The notes: a model not told the origin generated them from the letters alone. DNA of 63,671 nt from Flavobacteriaceae bacterium (GCA_017852395.1 JAFMLE010000011.1:1-63671); one strand, 5' to 3'; numbered from the stretch's first letter, positions 36,931-46,454 are shown. Made by a program: numbers and translations.

Positions 36931-38418
36931 CTATACGTTAATCGTTTGTTGCTGTACCATAGTTATAATTTTTTCGATGTCTATTGCCAAAAATCGATCT
37001 TCTTCTAACGGGGGTACTACGGCACGGATTTGAGAAAGAACTTCTTCTAGTTTGGTCGAAAATCTATTTGGCCTTCTAAACTCCATAGCTTGCGCAGCAA
37101 TCAGAAGTTCAATGGCTAGGATTTTTTCGACATTTTGTATCACCTGTAAACACTTCCTGCCCGAAATACTTCCCATAGAAACATGATCTTCTTGGCCCAT
37201 ACTGGTAGGAATACTATCCGCTGAAGCTGGGAAACATAGCGTTTTATTTTCGGTAACCAACCCAGCAGTGGTGTATTGAGCGATCATAAAACCCGAATTG
37301 AGACCTGGGCTTTTGGAAAGCATGGCCGGCAAACCGTGGATCCCTTCAAGAAGCAGGTAGCTCCTACGGTCGGAGATATTGCCCAACTCTGCAGCGGCAA
37401 CAGTCAAATAGTCCAATGCCATAGCTAATGGCTGACCATGAAAATTGCCTCCCGAAATGGCCCGTGTGTCATCGGCAATAATGGGGTTGTCTGTAACGGC
37501 ATTTAACTCAATAGTTGTCAACTCTTTTAGATGTGTCCACGCGTTGCGCGATGCACCGTGAACTTGTGGCACACAGCGTATCGAGTAGGGATCTTGAACG
37601 CGTTGGCAATCGACATGTGAATGTAGGTTTTGTGAATCCTTAAGTAAGGCTCGCATCCGTTGCGCAACCGTTTGGTTACCTTCAAAGGGGCGCAAAGTAT
37701 GTAATAATGCATCATAGGGAGAAGCACTGCCCTGAAATCCCTCCAAGGTCATGGCAGCAGCAATGTCTGCTAAATCTAAAACATATGAGAGTTGGTCCAA
37801 TGCAGTAATGGCATGTGCCAAAATAAATTGCGTCCCATTAATAAGGGCCAAACCTTCTTTGGGTTGCAATTCTATGGGAATTAATCCCTGCTTTTCTAAA
37901 ATGGGGGCTGCCGCTTGAACCGTTTCACCATCCCAAAAATAACCCTCACCGATAAGGGGTAAAAATAAATGTGCAAGAGGCGCGAGATCGCCAGAAGCTC
38001 CTACAGAACCTTGTTCTGGTACTACGGGTATTAGATCTTTTTGCAAAAAAAGAATCAAACGCTCCAATACCTTTGGACTGATTCCAGAAAATCCTTGTGC
38101 TAAAGCGTGTATTTTGCACAGCAACATGGTTTTTGATAGTGCTTTTGGAATTGGTTTTCCTACACCAACGGCATGAGAAAGCAGCAAGTTTTTTTGAAGT
38201 TGTGCCGTATCTGTTGCTTCAATTTTGGTCTGACAAAGAGGCCCAAAACCAGTATTGATACCATAAACGGCTTTTGTGCCGTGTGCCATTTTGAGCACCC
38301 GATGATGACTTTTTTCTACTTGCTCAATCACCTCTGCTGTCAAAATAATCTGAGAGGGGTTGTGAAGTAAAACATTGAGCTCCTCAAGTTGCAGCGTTGG
38401 AATTCCAATTTTTGACAT
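36931..38418 (-). CDS. hutH: Histidine ammonia-lyase
   Basis: 495 residues from ATG 38418; the frame can be extended but the family's N-terminus begins here. It removes ammonia from histidine to give urocanate. The self-formed MIO cofactor comes from Ala141-Ser142-Gly143 in GSVGASGDLAPLAHL, and VYGINTGFG at 51–59 supplies the active-site Tyr. It is the first gene of the operon hutH–hutU–hutI–hutG, the complete direct route to glutamate and formamide. No local repressor (HutC type) or histidine permease is adjacent. Confidence 0.96.
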   Translation of the reverse strand: MSKIGIPTLQLEELNVLLHNPSQIILTAEVIEQVEKSHHRVLKMAHGTKAVYGINTGFGPLCQTKIEATDTAQLQKNLLLSHAVGVGKPIPKALSKTMLLCKIHALAQGFSGISPKVLERLILFLQKDLIPVVPEQGSVGASGDLAPLAHLFLPLIGEGYFWDGETVQAAAPILEKQGLIPIELQPKEGLALINGTQFILAHAITALDQLSYVLDLADIAAAMTLEGFQGSASPYDALLHTLRPFEGNQTVAQRMRALLKDSQNLHSHVDCQRVQDPYSIRCVPQVHGASRNAWTHLKELTTIELNAVTDNPIIADDTRAISGGNFHGQPLAMALDYLTVAAAELGNISDRRSYLLLEGIHGLPAMLSKSPGLNSGFMIAQYTTAGLVTENKTLCFPASADSIPTSMGQEDHVSMGSISGRKCLQVIQNVEKILAIELLIAAQAMEFRRPNRFSTKLEEVLSQIRAVVPPLEEDRFLAIDIEKIITMVQQQTINV

Positions 38419-38500
38419 GCGGCTATTTTGATTAAATGTACCAACATTTTTTTTAAAAGCACAGCTCCTTGTTTTTGTCTTTTTAAAAATCTGAAGGGCG

Positions 38501-38534
38501 TTGACACTGAAGCTTTTCAAATTTTTTATGTTTG
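38501..38534 (+). promoter_or_regulatory. Putative promoter of the alkB-like gene
   Basis: TTG at 38501–38503 and TATGTTTG at 38527–38534 (a full TAnnTTTG match) are 23 bases apart, at the long end of the spacing range. The ATG of the alkB-like gene lies 30 bases after the box. The TTG was the longest-frame start of that gene but is better read as a promoter element. Confidence 0.5.
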
Positions 38535-38563
38535 TACTGGCGGTCAGATCTCAAAATAATATC

Positions 38564-39175
38564 ATGCAACCTCTACTTTTTCAGAACGATAAAAATCTTT
38601 GGAAACCCGATCTTAGAGATGGCGAATTGTTTTATTGGCCCAATTTTTTTGATCACGAAAAAGCAACTTCTTACTACCAAACATTACTCGAGACCATTGC
38701 CTGGCAACAAGACCCGGTAAAGGTGTTTGGCAAAATCCATCTACAGCCCAGACTGACGGCTTTGTACAGTACGACAAAAAAAACCTACTCCTACTCCAAC
38801 CTGACCCTAAAACCCCATCCCATGACGCCCATTTTGGAAGAGATTTTGGAGGAGATAACAGCACAATACCCCCATTGTTTTAATACGGTATTGCTCAACC
38901 AATATCGAGATGGCAAAGACAGTAATGGGTGGCATGCAGATAACGAAAAAGAACTGGGAAAACACCCCGTTATAGCTTCGATTAGCTTGGGAGAAGCGCG
39001 TTTTTTTCATCTCAAACACCGAACCGATGCCGCACAACGATTAAAATTAAAATTAGAGCACGGCAGTCTATTGGTTATGGCAGGTGCGATGCAAGAATTT
39101 TGGTTGCATCAAATCCCAAAAACGGCTCAACCAATAGGCCCTCGAATCAATCTAACCTTTAGAAAGCTTATCTAA
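38564..39175 (+). CDS. AlkB-like alpha-ketoglutarate-dependent dioxygenase
   Basis: 203 residues from ATG 38564. AlkB-type enzymes directly reverse alkylation of DNA or RNA bases using iron, oxygen and 2-oxoglutarate. The iron ligands are His124 and Asp126 (GWHADNE) and His182 (FWLHQIPK); the 2-oxoglutarate Arg pair lies in PRINLTFR (193–200). LLNQYRDGKDS (111–121) is also typical. It converges with the S1/P1 nuclease gene and shares 8 bases with it. It resembles the short, ALKBH2/3-like branch. Substrate specificity is not readable. Confidence 0.93.
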   Translation: MQPLLFQNDKNLWKPDLRDGELFYWPNFFDHEKATSYYQTLLETIAWQQDPVKVFGKIHLQPRLTALYSTTKKTYSYSNLTLKPHPMTPILEEILEEITAQYPHCFNTVLLNQYRDGKDSNGWHADNEKELGKHPVIASISLGEARFFHLKHRTDAAQRLKLKLEHGSLLVMAGAMQEFWLHQIPKTAQPIGPRINLTFRKLI

Positions 39176-39938
39176 AAATACGATTGAGCACCCCAGCAAG
39201 ACGTACCCCTCCCTTGAGAAGTTGTAGGCGTGCTGTATCAAAATAGCGGTATCTATATCGGTATTCTTTGCTTCGCCCTTCTGGCAAATCTTCATAGAGC
39301 TGGTTGGCCAAATCCTGAGACTCGTTGACCCATTCTAGAAGGGGTTGATTTTGAATCGTTCTAATTTCTGCTGTACTTAACTTTGGTAGGTGCTGAGCCA
39401 GCTCAGAATAACTCAACTGATAGCTGTCTATCATGTCGCTGTCCCAAATGCGATGAAGATTGGTTTTTTTACCAAACCAAGTCAACTCTACATCGTTACC
39501 GCCACGATCTTCAGGCCTACCCACATGCATCGGCTGATGAAGGTCGCCAATAAAATGCACCAACAGTTTTAGGTAAAACTGTTGATCCTCCAAACTGCTA
39601 TCAGGATTACGCAAAACTTCGATGCATTTGTTGATTGCTGTATATACATCGCCCTCAGGATTGGGGGCTTGATCGCCATAGCGCTGGTCTGCAGGCAGGT
39701 TGATGTAGTGCCAACTATAAAGCTCATTGTAACGTGCGTCTGATTTGATATCATCTCCATAGTTAGAAACATAGGCAAGCCCCTCACCCTGCAAAATTTG
39801 AGTTACGGCCTTTTGTGCTTTTTTGGACAAATGTTGTTCCGCAACCAGGCCCACTGTACGATGTCCAATTTGACCCCAGTCAGAATGGGTCGAACTCACT
39901 AGAAAAACACTCAAAAGTGTTGATAGCAATAATTTCAT
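39168..39938 (-). CDS. S1/P1-family nuclease, exported
   Basis: 256 residues. A signal peptide (MKLLLSTLLSVFLVSSTHSD) ends just before Trp21, which in this family becomes the N-terminal zinc ligand after cleavage. Other ligands are seen in WGQIGHRTV, NYGDDIKS, SWHYINLP and VHFIGDLHQPMHVG, with GGNDVEL after. S1/P1 enzymes cleave single-stranded DNA and RNA with three zinc ions, in the periplasm or medium, and may serve in phosphate scavenging. Upstream spacing of about 127 bases separates it from the divergent DUF5916 gene. Confidence 0.93.
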   Translation of the reverse strand: MKLLLSTLLSVFLVSSTHSDWGQIGHRTVGLVAEQHLSKKAQKAVTQILQGEGLAYVSNYGDDIKSDARYNELYSWHYINLPADQRYGDQAPNPEGDVYTAINKCIEVLRNPDSSLEDQQFYLKLLVHFIGDLHQPMHVGRPEDRGGNDVELTWFGKKTNLHRIWDSDMIDSYQLSYSELAQHLPKLSTAEIRTIQNQPLLEWVNESQDLANQLYEDLPEGRSKEYRYRYRYFDTARLQLLKGGVRLAGVLNRIFR

Positions 39939-40065
39939 GTTTTCAATTTTGTATAAAAGTATCTTCTTTAGAAAAACAAACCTTACTTTAGCGGGTAAAA
40001 ATTAAAATCAACCTCTTAAACTTTAGGATTCGTATACGGTCTAAAATAATTAAACGGATTAGAAA

Positions 40066-42270
40066 TTGAAACAACTACTTTTCGCCCTTCAACTGGCCAT
40101 CCTAGCATCCCAGGGTCTTTCTGCTCAGCAAGACACGCCGTATTTCATAAAATTTACGACCTCCGATATCCTCATTGATGGCAAGGCAGACGAAGCCGAT
40201 TGGGAGCAAGCGAACCTGGCAACCGATTTTTGGCAATGGCGTCCTACCGACTCCATCAAAGGGCAGCAACAGACGCAATTTAAAATGCTCGCCAATGACA
40301 AAAGTCTTTTTATACTGATCAAAGCATTTCATGGTAAAAACACCTTTGTAACCAATTCTCTAAAACGTGATTTTACGGGCTACGGAACCGATCATGTGAC
40401 CATGAATTTTGATACCTTCAGCGATGCAACCAACGCCTTTTTATTTGCAGTTGACCCCTATGCCGTCCAGGCAGAAGCTTTGATTTCTAATGGAAATAAT
40501 GATTTTAGGAACGACCGAAATTATGCTTGGGACATCAAATGGGAATCCGAGTCTATCATTACAGATGAATATTATCAAGTCGAAATAAAACTGCCCCTCA
40601 ATTTTATCAACTTTCCTTCGGGCACCAAACGGTGGCGATTCAATATATACCGTAACAACAGTCAAATAAACGAATATACCACGTGGATAAAAATACCCCA
40701 AAACCAATCCATAGGTGTGTTGGCCTATATGGGAGAAATTGAGTTCGAAAAACCACTGGGCCAATCACGACGACCGGTTTCTATTATTCCATATCTAAAC
40801 GGATTGCAGTCACGGGACTTTACAATTCCTGAAAACCGATCAAAATTTGGGGTGGGTGGCGATGCCAAAGTTCCTATTGGAAATGGCTTGAATCTGGACT
40901 TGACGGTAAATCCTGATTTTTCTCAGGTAGAAGTCGATGATCAGGTCATTAACCTAACACGTTTTGAAATTTCACTGCCCGAAAAGCGGCAATTTTTTAC
41001 ACAAAATAGCGACCTGTTTTCCAACTTTGGCGAAGAGCGCGACGCTCGACCGTTTTTCTCTAGACGGATTGGAGTAGCCAAAGATGCTGATGGCAATACG
41101 ATAGAAAATAGAATCATTGCAGGTGCTCGACTAAGTGGTAAAGTCAACGAAAATCTTCGATTGGGCTTTCTTAATATGCAGACCGATGCCGATCCAGAAA
41201 ATGAAATTGCCTCCTTTAACAACACGGTACTGACACTGCAGCAAAAAGTATTTTCTCGGTCTAACATCAGTATGATACTTATCAACAGATTGACCAATGA
41301 TCAATATGATTTCTTAGAAGAAAGCGAAACCAAAAACCGTGTGGCTGGCCTGGAGTATAATTTGGCCTCTCCAGATAACGTTTGGACCGGACGGGCCTTC
41401 GTTCACAAATCGGATACGCCTGGCAAAGGCGATGAAAACCTGAGTAGCGGATTTGCCCTGTCAAGAAACACGCGCAACCACCGCCTACAGATGAGCGCTG
41501 TGTATGTTGGAGAAGACTTTTTATCACAACTTGGTTTTTATCGGCGTACCGGTTTTGTCAAATATGGCCCTGGATATACCTATCGCAATTTTCCTAAAAA
41601 TCCAAAAGTTATCAGCTACGAATTTTCACAGCGGATTTTTGCGGTGTTTAATGAGGCAAAAAACAATGAACTTTCAGACCGTTGGTGGATCTCTAACTAC
41701 AACATTAGATACACAAATCAGAGTAATTTTGAACTGCGTGCCATCAATCGATACGAGTATATTTTTGATTCTTTCGACCCCACACGAAGTGGCAAAGGAG
41801 ATGACTTACCCGGAGGATCCGATTATCGATTTACAGAAGTACAATTGACCTATCGCTCGGATCCAAGAAAGAAATTTAGATACGAGCTCGAGTATAACGG
41901 TGGCTCTTTTTATAACGGTACAAAATATTCTTTTGGAAACGAATTTACTTTTAGAAAACAACCGTTTATCAATGCCAGTTTGCGGGTCAATTATGATCAA
42001 ATCCGACTGCCCAAACCCTACGCTTCTGCCGATTTATGGCTCGTGGTACCTAAAGTTGAAATGACGTTTAACAAAACATTATTTTGGACAACTCTCGTTC
42101 AATTTAGTTCACAATCCGAAAATTTAGGCATAAATTCGCGTTTGCAATGGCGTTTTGCCCCGTTGTCTGATCTCTATGTGGTGTACAATGATAATTATTT
42201 CACCTATGATCGATTGACACCGCGCCTGCGTTCAATCAATTTAAAATTGACCTACTGGATAAATATCTGA
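40066..42270 (+). CDS. DUF5916 protein with N-terminal carbohydrate-binding-family-9-like domain, exported
   Basis: 734 residues with a signal peptide (KQLLFALQLAILASQGLSA). Residues about 27–235 resemble the CBM9-like fold of DUF5916 proteins (ILIDGKADEADWEQ, SLFILIKAFHG). The rest is rich in alternating aromatic and polar residues, with repeated strand patterns (for example ELEYNGGSFYNGTKYSFGNE) and ends in ...LRSINLKLTYWINI, consistent with an outer-membrane beta-barrel. The start is TTG 40066, since an in-frame TAG lies five bases before it. Function not established. A DUF4369 lipoprotein gene follows after 1 base. Confidence 0.85.
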   Translation: MKQLLFALQLAILASQGLSAQQDTPYFIKFTTSDILIDGKADEADWEQANLATDFWQWRPTDSIKGQQQTQFKMLANDKSLFILIKAFHGKNTFVTNSLKRDFTGYGTDHVTMNFDTFSDATNAFLFAVDPYAVQAEALISNGNNDFRNDRNYAWDIKWESESIITDEYYQVEIKLPLNFINFPSGTKRWRFNIYRNNSQINEYTTWIKIPQNQSIGVLAYMGEIEFEKPLGQSRRPVSIIPYLNGLQSRDFTIPENRSKFGVGGDAKVPIGNGLNLDLTVNPDFSQVEVDDQVINLTRFEISLPEKRQFFTQNSDLFSNFGEERDARPFFSRRIGVAKDADGNTIENRIIAGARLSGKVNENLRLGFLNMQTDADPENEIASFNNTVLTLQQKVFSRSNISMILINRLTNDQYDFLEESETKNRVAGLEYNLASPDNVWTGRAFVHKSDTPGKGDENLSSGFALSRNTRNHRLQMSAVYVGEDFLSQLGFYRRTGFVKYGPGYTYRNFPKNPKVISYEFSQRIFAVFNEAKNNELSDRWWISNYNIRYTNQSNFELRAINRYEYIFDSFDPTRSGKGDDLPGGSDYRFTEVQLTYRSDPRKKFRYELEYNGGSFYNGTKYSFGNEFTFRKQPFINASLRVNYDQIRLPKPYASADLWLVVPKVEMTFNKTLFWTTLVQFSSQSENLGINSRLQWRFAPLSDLYVVYNDNYFTYDRLTPRLRSINLKLTYWINI

Positions 42271-42271
42271 T

Positions 42272-43006
42272 ATGAGTTTTGCTTTTTTTCGCCCAATAAT
42301 TGCGTTGCTACTCACTGTAGTGTTTTTGGTTTCTTGCTCCCAAACTACTCCAAAAGGGGATGAGATGTTGGTCAAAGGAACCATTAAGGGACTGCGCAAA
42401 GGCACTCTTTTTCTTCAAAAAATAAACGATACCGTATTGGCAAATGTAGATTCTGTGACCATCAATGGCAATCCAAGTTTTGAGCTAAAGACCCTTCTCA
42501 AAGGTCCCGAAGTACACTATTTGTATTTAGATAAAGAGGACGCCGATACTTTAAACGATCGCATACTTTTCTTTGGTGAAAAAGGAACCATCACCATCAA
42601 TACCTTATTGAAAACTTTTGAAAGTAGTGCTCAAGTAGAAGGTTCTGAAAACCATATCCTTTTGCAAGAATATCAATCATTTTCTAGAAAGTTCAACACC
42701 AAAAATCTGGAACTTGTAAAGGCTTATTTGGAGGCGCAACGCGATGAAAATACAACGCTTGCTGACTCGCTCCAGCAAGCGATGGACAACTTACTAAAAC
42801 GTAGATACCTCTACACCCTCAATTTTGCTAACACCCATGCAGATATGGCTGTAGCTCCTTATGTGGCTTTAACTGAGGCATATGATGCCAACCTTGTTTT
42901 TTTGGATTCTATAGCCCAAAAATTGACTAAGGACGTAAAATCCTCAGCTCACGGTGTGGCATTTCTAAATTTTCTAGAAGAACGGCGTTCGGCAGAAACC
43001 AATTAG
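42272..43006 (+). CDS. DUF4369 domain lipoprotein
   Basis: 244 residues. Lipobox in LLTVVFLVSCSQ (Cys at about residue 22). The DUF4369 region runs from about 33 (MLVKGTIKGLRKGTLFLQKI) to about 125, and the remainder is helical. In other Bacteroidota, DUF4369 is often the N-terminal part of longer thioredoxin-fold proteins; here no thioredoxin domain or CxxC follows. It is in an operon with the DUF5916 gene upstream and converges with a small unknown gene, sharing 4 bases. Confidence 0.82.
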   Translation: MSFAFFRPIIALLLTVVFLVSCSQTTPKGDEMLVKGTIKGLRKGTLFLQKINDTVLANVDSVTINGNPSFELKTLLKGPEVHYLYLDKEDADTLNDRILFFGEKGTITINTLLKTFESSAQVEGSENHILLQEYQSFSRKFNTKNLELVKAYLEAQRDENTTLADSLQQAMDNLLKRRYLYTLNFANTHADMAVAPYVALTEAYDANLVFLDSIAQKLTKDVKSSAHGVAFLNFLEERRSAETN

Positions 43007-43272
43007 GCAAGCTTTTGCAATTTGGCTTCCAAACCACCAATCTTTTTGGTGTAGTTAGCCTTTAGGGCTTGGTATGCTGCTTTGCTACCCTCGCGTTTGG
43101 CTTCGTGAACTTCGGCAATTAGACCGTCAAAAACTTCTAATGCCTCATCGATGAGCGCTTCACTTTTTTTGAGATCGAGCTTTGGGTTGGAAAGTTCTAA
43201 ATAATAAATTGCATCGATGAGCATACCGATTGCGTTATTAACGTCTTTTTTGAATGCTTTGATACTGGCCAT
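43003..43272 (-). CDS. Hypothetical helical protein, 89 residues
   Basis: I do not recognise a named family. The sequence (MASIKAFKKDVNNAIGMLIDAIYYLELSNPK at its start would be one helix) is almost wholly helical, rich in Leu, Ala and Lys, and contains an acidic central helix (EALIDEALEVFDGLIAEVHEAK) and a basic end (YTKKIGGLEAKLQKLA). No signal peptide or Cys. It starts 32 bases downstream of bcp and could share its transcript. It is probably a real gene because it has a good ATG, fills the gap exactly and keeps the frame open through 89 codons. Confidence 0.75.
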   Translation of the reverse strand: MASIKAFKKDVNNAIGMLIDAIYYLELSNPKLDLKKSEALIDEALEVFDGLIAEVHEAKREGSKAAYQALKANYTKKIGGLEAKLQKLA

Positions 43273-43304
43273 GATATTACATATTTGTTTGCGAATATAC
43301 CGAT

Positions 43305-43748
43305 TTAATCTCTAAGTGTATCAAGCGCTTTACGAATGTGTGAGGCAGGGCGCATATCATTGTGTATCAAAATAATTTTTCCTTGCTGATCAATAACAAA
43401 AGTGACGCGCTGGGAAATCAGTCCAAACAGATGAGATCCCACACCAAACCGTTTGGCAATCGATCGATTGGTGTCGGCCAACAATCGATAAGGCAATTGA
43501 TAAGCGTTTGAAAATTTGTGATGTCGTGAAACGCTATCTGTTGATACTCCGATCACTTCGGCTCCCATTTGTTGAAACTCAACGTAGTGATCTCTAAAGC
43601 TGCAAGCCTCTGCGGTGCATCCTGGAGTATAATCTTTTGGATAAAAGAAAATTACAACGGCTTTTCCTTTTAGGCTTTTCGAATCGAATGAATCACCCGC
43701 TTGGTCTTTTAAAACAAAGTCGGGCATTGAATCACCTATGGTTAACAT
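43305..43748 (-). CDS. bcp: Thiol peroxidase of the BCP (PrxQ) family
   Basis: 147 residues. It reduces hydrogen peroxide and organic peroxides. The peroxidatic Cys44 and resolving Cys49 are in DYTPGCTAEACSFRD (the BCP/PrxQ spacing of four residues). It overlaps queD by 7 bases, so idi–queD–bcp is translated as a coupled set. In a bshC-carrying organism, bacillithiol or thioredoxin could serve as reductant (inference). Confidence 0.94.
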   Translation of the reverse strand: MLTIGDSMPDFVLKDQAGDSFDSKSLKGKAVVIFFYPKDYTPGCTAEACSFRDHYVEFQQMGAEVIGVSTDSVSRHHKFSNAYQLPYRLLADTNRSIAKRFGVGSHLFGLISQRVTFVIDQQGKIILIHNDMRPASHIRKALDTLRD

Positions 43749-44158
43749 GACATACCATTGTATTTGACAAAATTCCTTGGAGTTTCATACAACACAACTT
43801 CAAGATCATTTTCTGGAGTGATGTGAGGACGCAGCTTGTTATAAATAACTACTGCAATATTTTCGGCCGTTGGGATTAGCTGTTTAAATTCTAGAACCTG
43901 CTCATTGAGATTTTTGTGATCAAAAGCGTTTTCAACATGATCAACAATCAAGTCCTTAAGTACTTTCATATCCATTACATAACCCGTTTCAGGGTCTATT
44001 GCCCCCGTAACACTGACTATAAGTTCATAGTTGTGACCATGATAATGGGGATTGGCGCATTTGCCAAAAACATTTTCGTTTTTGGCGTCGTCCCAGTCGG
44101 GACGATAAAGGCGGTGTGCCGCATTAAAATGCGCTTTTCTGCTTACAGTAACTCTCAT
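43742..44158 (-). CDS. queD: 6-pyruvoyl-tetrahydropterin synthase/QueD family protein
   Basis: 138 residues. Zinc ligands His15 (NAAHRL) and His40/His42 (HYHGHNYEL) are present, with the catalytic Cys34 (GKCANP). QueD makes 6-carboxytetrahydropterin in the queuosine pathway; the related PTPS makes tetrahydrobiopterin precursor. The choice of name follows the more common bacterial role. It overlaps idi by 4 bases (44155–44158) and bcp by 7. Confidence 0.88.
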   Translation of the reverse strand: MRVTVSRKAHFNAAHRLYRPDWDDAKNENVFGKCANPHYHGHNYELIVSVTGAIDPETGYVMDMKVLKDLIVDHVENAFDHKNLNEQVLEFKQLIPTAENIAVVIYNKLRPHITPENDLEVVLYETPRNFVKYNGMSC

Positions 44159-44682
44159 AAACCGTGTTGTTGTAGGTGGTCGTAAAACCGTTGAAAAATA
44201 ATTTTAAACCAAACCGTATAAGAATCAGGTGCATCAATCAATTGTTGTTGCACGTCAGGGAGTGACATCCATTTCCAATCGGCAACTTCTTCGGGGTTCA
44301 ATTCTGGAGCTTCATCGGTGTATCCCAAAAGTACATGATCAAGTTCGTGCTCTGTCAATCCATTATCAAAAGGAGCTTTATAAATAAAACTAAACAACGG
44401 TTTCAAGGCAGTATCTAGCCCCATTTCTTCGCGCAAACGTCTTTTTCCGGCAGTGACATTGTCTTCTCCGACACGTTGATGGCTGCAGCACGTATTGGTC
44501 CACAGCCCTGGCGAGTGGTATTTGTCCCAAGCCCGTTGTTGAAGCATCAGTTCGTTTTTACTGTTTAAAATAAAAACCGAAAACGCCCGATGCAACACCC
44601 CTTTTTGATGTGCTTCTAATTTGGGCATCGTGCCCAAAACCGTGTCGTTAGTATCAACGAGTAGTACTTTTTCTTCTTTCAT
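44155..44682 (-). CDS. idi: Isopentenyl-diphosphate delta-isomerase, type 1
   Basis: 175 residues, Nudix fold. It interconverts IPP and DMAPP for isoprenoid synthesis. WTNTCCSHQRVGE (61–73) carries the catalytic Cys, RRLREEMG is the Nudix helix, and ELDHVLLGY supplies the catalytic Glu region. First gene of idi–queD–bcp; divergent from prfC across 90 bases. The three genes share no obvious pathway, so their coupling may only reflect gene packing. Confidence 0.95.
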   Translation of the reverse strand: MKEEKVLLVDTNDTVLGTMPKLEAHQKGVLHRAFSVFILNSKNELMLQQRAWDKYHSPGLWTNTCCSHQRVGEDNVTAGKRRLREEMGLDTALKPLFSFIYKAPFDNGLTEHELDHVLLGYTDEAPELNPEEVADWKWMSLPDVQQQLIDAPDSYTVWFKIIFQRFYDHLQQHGL

Positions 44683-44772
44683 GCAAGCCCAAAAATACCA
44701 ATTAATTTAACAAAAACCTATGAGGCTTCTTTACTTCGAAGGCATTTGAGTATTTTTGGCAAAATTTGCAGT

Positions 44773-46365
44773 ATGGGCTTTTTGGACGAAATAAAAAAAC
44801 GGAGAACTTTTGGTATCATCTCGCATCCTGACGCCGGAAAAACCACACTAACCGAAAAGTTACTTCTTTATGGGGGAGCAATTCAAGAAGCGGGTGCTGT
44901 CAAATCCAATAAAATCAAAAAAGGGGCAACCAGTGACTTTATGGAAATCGAACGCCAGAGAGGGATTTCGGTTGCCACCTCTGTACTGGCCTTTATCTAC
45001 AAAGGGAAAAAAATTAACATTTTAGATACGCCTGGGCACAAAGATTTTGCCGAAGACACTTTTAGGACGCTTACGGCTGTGGACAGTGTCATTGTTGTGA
45101 TCGATGTTGCAAAAGGCGTAGAAGAACAAACCGAAAAACTCGTAGCGGTATGTCGTATGCGAAACATTCCCATGCTGGTTTTCATCAACAAACTGGATCG
45201 TGAGGGTAAAGACGCCTTTGACCTAATGGATGAGGTCGAGCAAAAACTAGGCCTACAAGTGGTGCCCATGACCTTACCGATAGGTATGGGGCACGGCTTC
45301 AAGGGAATCTACAACCGCTGGAATCATACTGCACAACTTTTTGAGGGAGAACAAAAACAAAAAAAGGCCGCTGTGGCAGCTTTTACAGAACTGGATGACC
45401 CCAAACTACTCCAAAAAATTGGCGCCCATGCGCATAAACAACTTCGAGACGAACTCGAGCTTATCGACGGGGTATACCCTCCTTTTGACCAAGAAGCATA
45501 TCAAAAAGGGACCTTACAACCGGTTTTCTTTGGTTCGGCACTCAACAACTTTGGCGTACAGGATTTGTTGGATTGTTTTATCGATATTGCCCCACCACCA
45601 CAGCCCAAAACAGCAGACACGCGTGTAGTTCTTCCTTCAGAAACTACATTTACAGGATTTGTATTTAAAATCCACGCCAATATGGACCCCAATCACCGGG
45701 ATCGTCTCGCCTTTGTCAAAGTGGTTTCTGGGACTTTCAAAAGAAACACCAATTACCTACATGTTCGCAACAATAAAAAGCTCAAATTTTCGAGTCCTAA
45801 CGCCTTTTTTGCCGAAAAAAAAGAAGTGGTAGAAACCTCTTATCCAGGAGATATTGTCGGGCTTCATGATACGGGAAATTTTAAAATTGGGGATACCCTA
45901 ACCGAAGGCGATGCGCTTCAGTTTAAAGGGATACCCAGTTTTTCGCCAGAACATTTTCGATACATCAACAATGCCGATCCGATGAAAGCCAAACAACTCA
46001 GCAAAGGAATCGATCAGCTCATGGACGAAGGTGTCGCACAGCTTTTTACACTGCAACTCAACAATAGAAAAGTGATCGGTACGGTTGGTGCCTTACAGTT
46101 TGAAGTCATTCAATACCGTCTCGAACATGAATATGGGGCGCAATGCGCCTATGAAAACCTCAACGTCTATAAAGCCTGTTGGGTAGTCGCCGAGGATCCC
46201 AAAAATGAAGAATTTGCCGATTTCAAAAGAGTTAAACAAAAATTCTTAGCGAACGACAAACAAGGACAATTGGTCTTTTTGGCAGATTCGGCTTTTTCAC
46301 TACAAATGACACAAGACAAATATCCTTCACTTCGCTTTCATTTCACCTCTGAAAGAACTCATTGA
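44773..46365 (+). CDS. prfC: Peptide chain release factor 3
   Basis: 530 residues from ATG 44773; the frame runs nine codons further back to a TTG that is not needed. The GTPase recycles RF1 and RF2 from the ribosome. The P-loop is SHPDAGKTT (17–25); RGISVATSV, LDTPGHKDFAEDT and VFINKLDREG follow, then the RF3-specific domains. A TATTTTTG box at 44751–44758, about 15 bases before the start, looks like a -7 element, but no TTG lies at the usual distance. Confidence 0.96.
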   Translation: MGFLDEIKKRRTFGIISHPDAGKTTLTEKLLLYGGAIQEAGAVKSNKIKKGATSDFMEIERQRGISVATSVLAFIYKGKKINILDTPGHKDFAEDTFRTLTAVDSVIVVIDVAKGVEEQTEKLVAVCRMRNIPMLVFINKLDREGKDAFDLMDEVEQKLGLQVVPMTLPIGMGHGFKGIYNRWNHTAQLFEGEQKQKKAAVAAFTELDDPKLLQKIGAHAHKQLRDELELIDGVYPPFDQEAYQKGTLQPVFFGSALNNFGVQDLLDCFIDIAPPPQPKTADTRVVLPSETTFTGFVFKIHANMDPNHRDRLAFVKVVSGTFKRNTNYLHVRNNKKLKFSSPNAFFAEKKEVVETSYPGDIVGLHDTGNFKIGDTLTEGDALQFKGIPSFSPEHFRYINNADPMKAKQLSKGIDQLMDEGVAQLFTLQLNNRKVIGTVGALQFEVIQYRLEHEYGAQCAYENLNVYKACWVVAEDPKNEEFADFKRVKQKFLANDKQGQLVFLADSAFSLQMTQDKYPSLRFHFTSERTH

Positions 46366-46454
46366 AAAAATTAACGTCTTAATACTTAGACGAATAATCA
46401 AAATATTTTAGGGTAGCAATAGCATCATTCGTTTAGAAGGTAAATCTTTTTATC

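Noticed and set aside
38501-38563. Upstream extension of the alkB-like gene to TTG 38501
   Set aside because: TTG 38501 is better explained as the -33 element of a promoter with TATGTTTG downstream; ATG 38564 gives the family's normal N-terminus.
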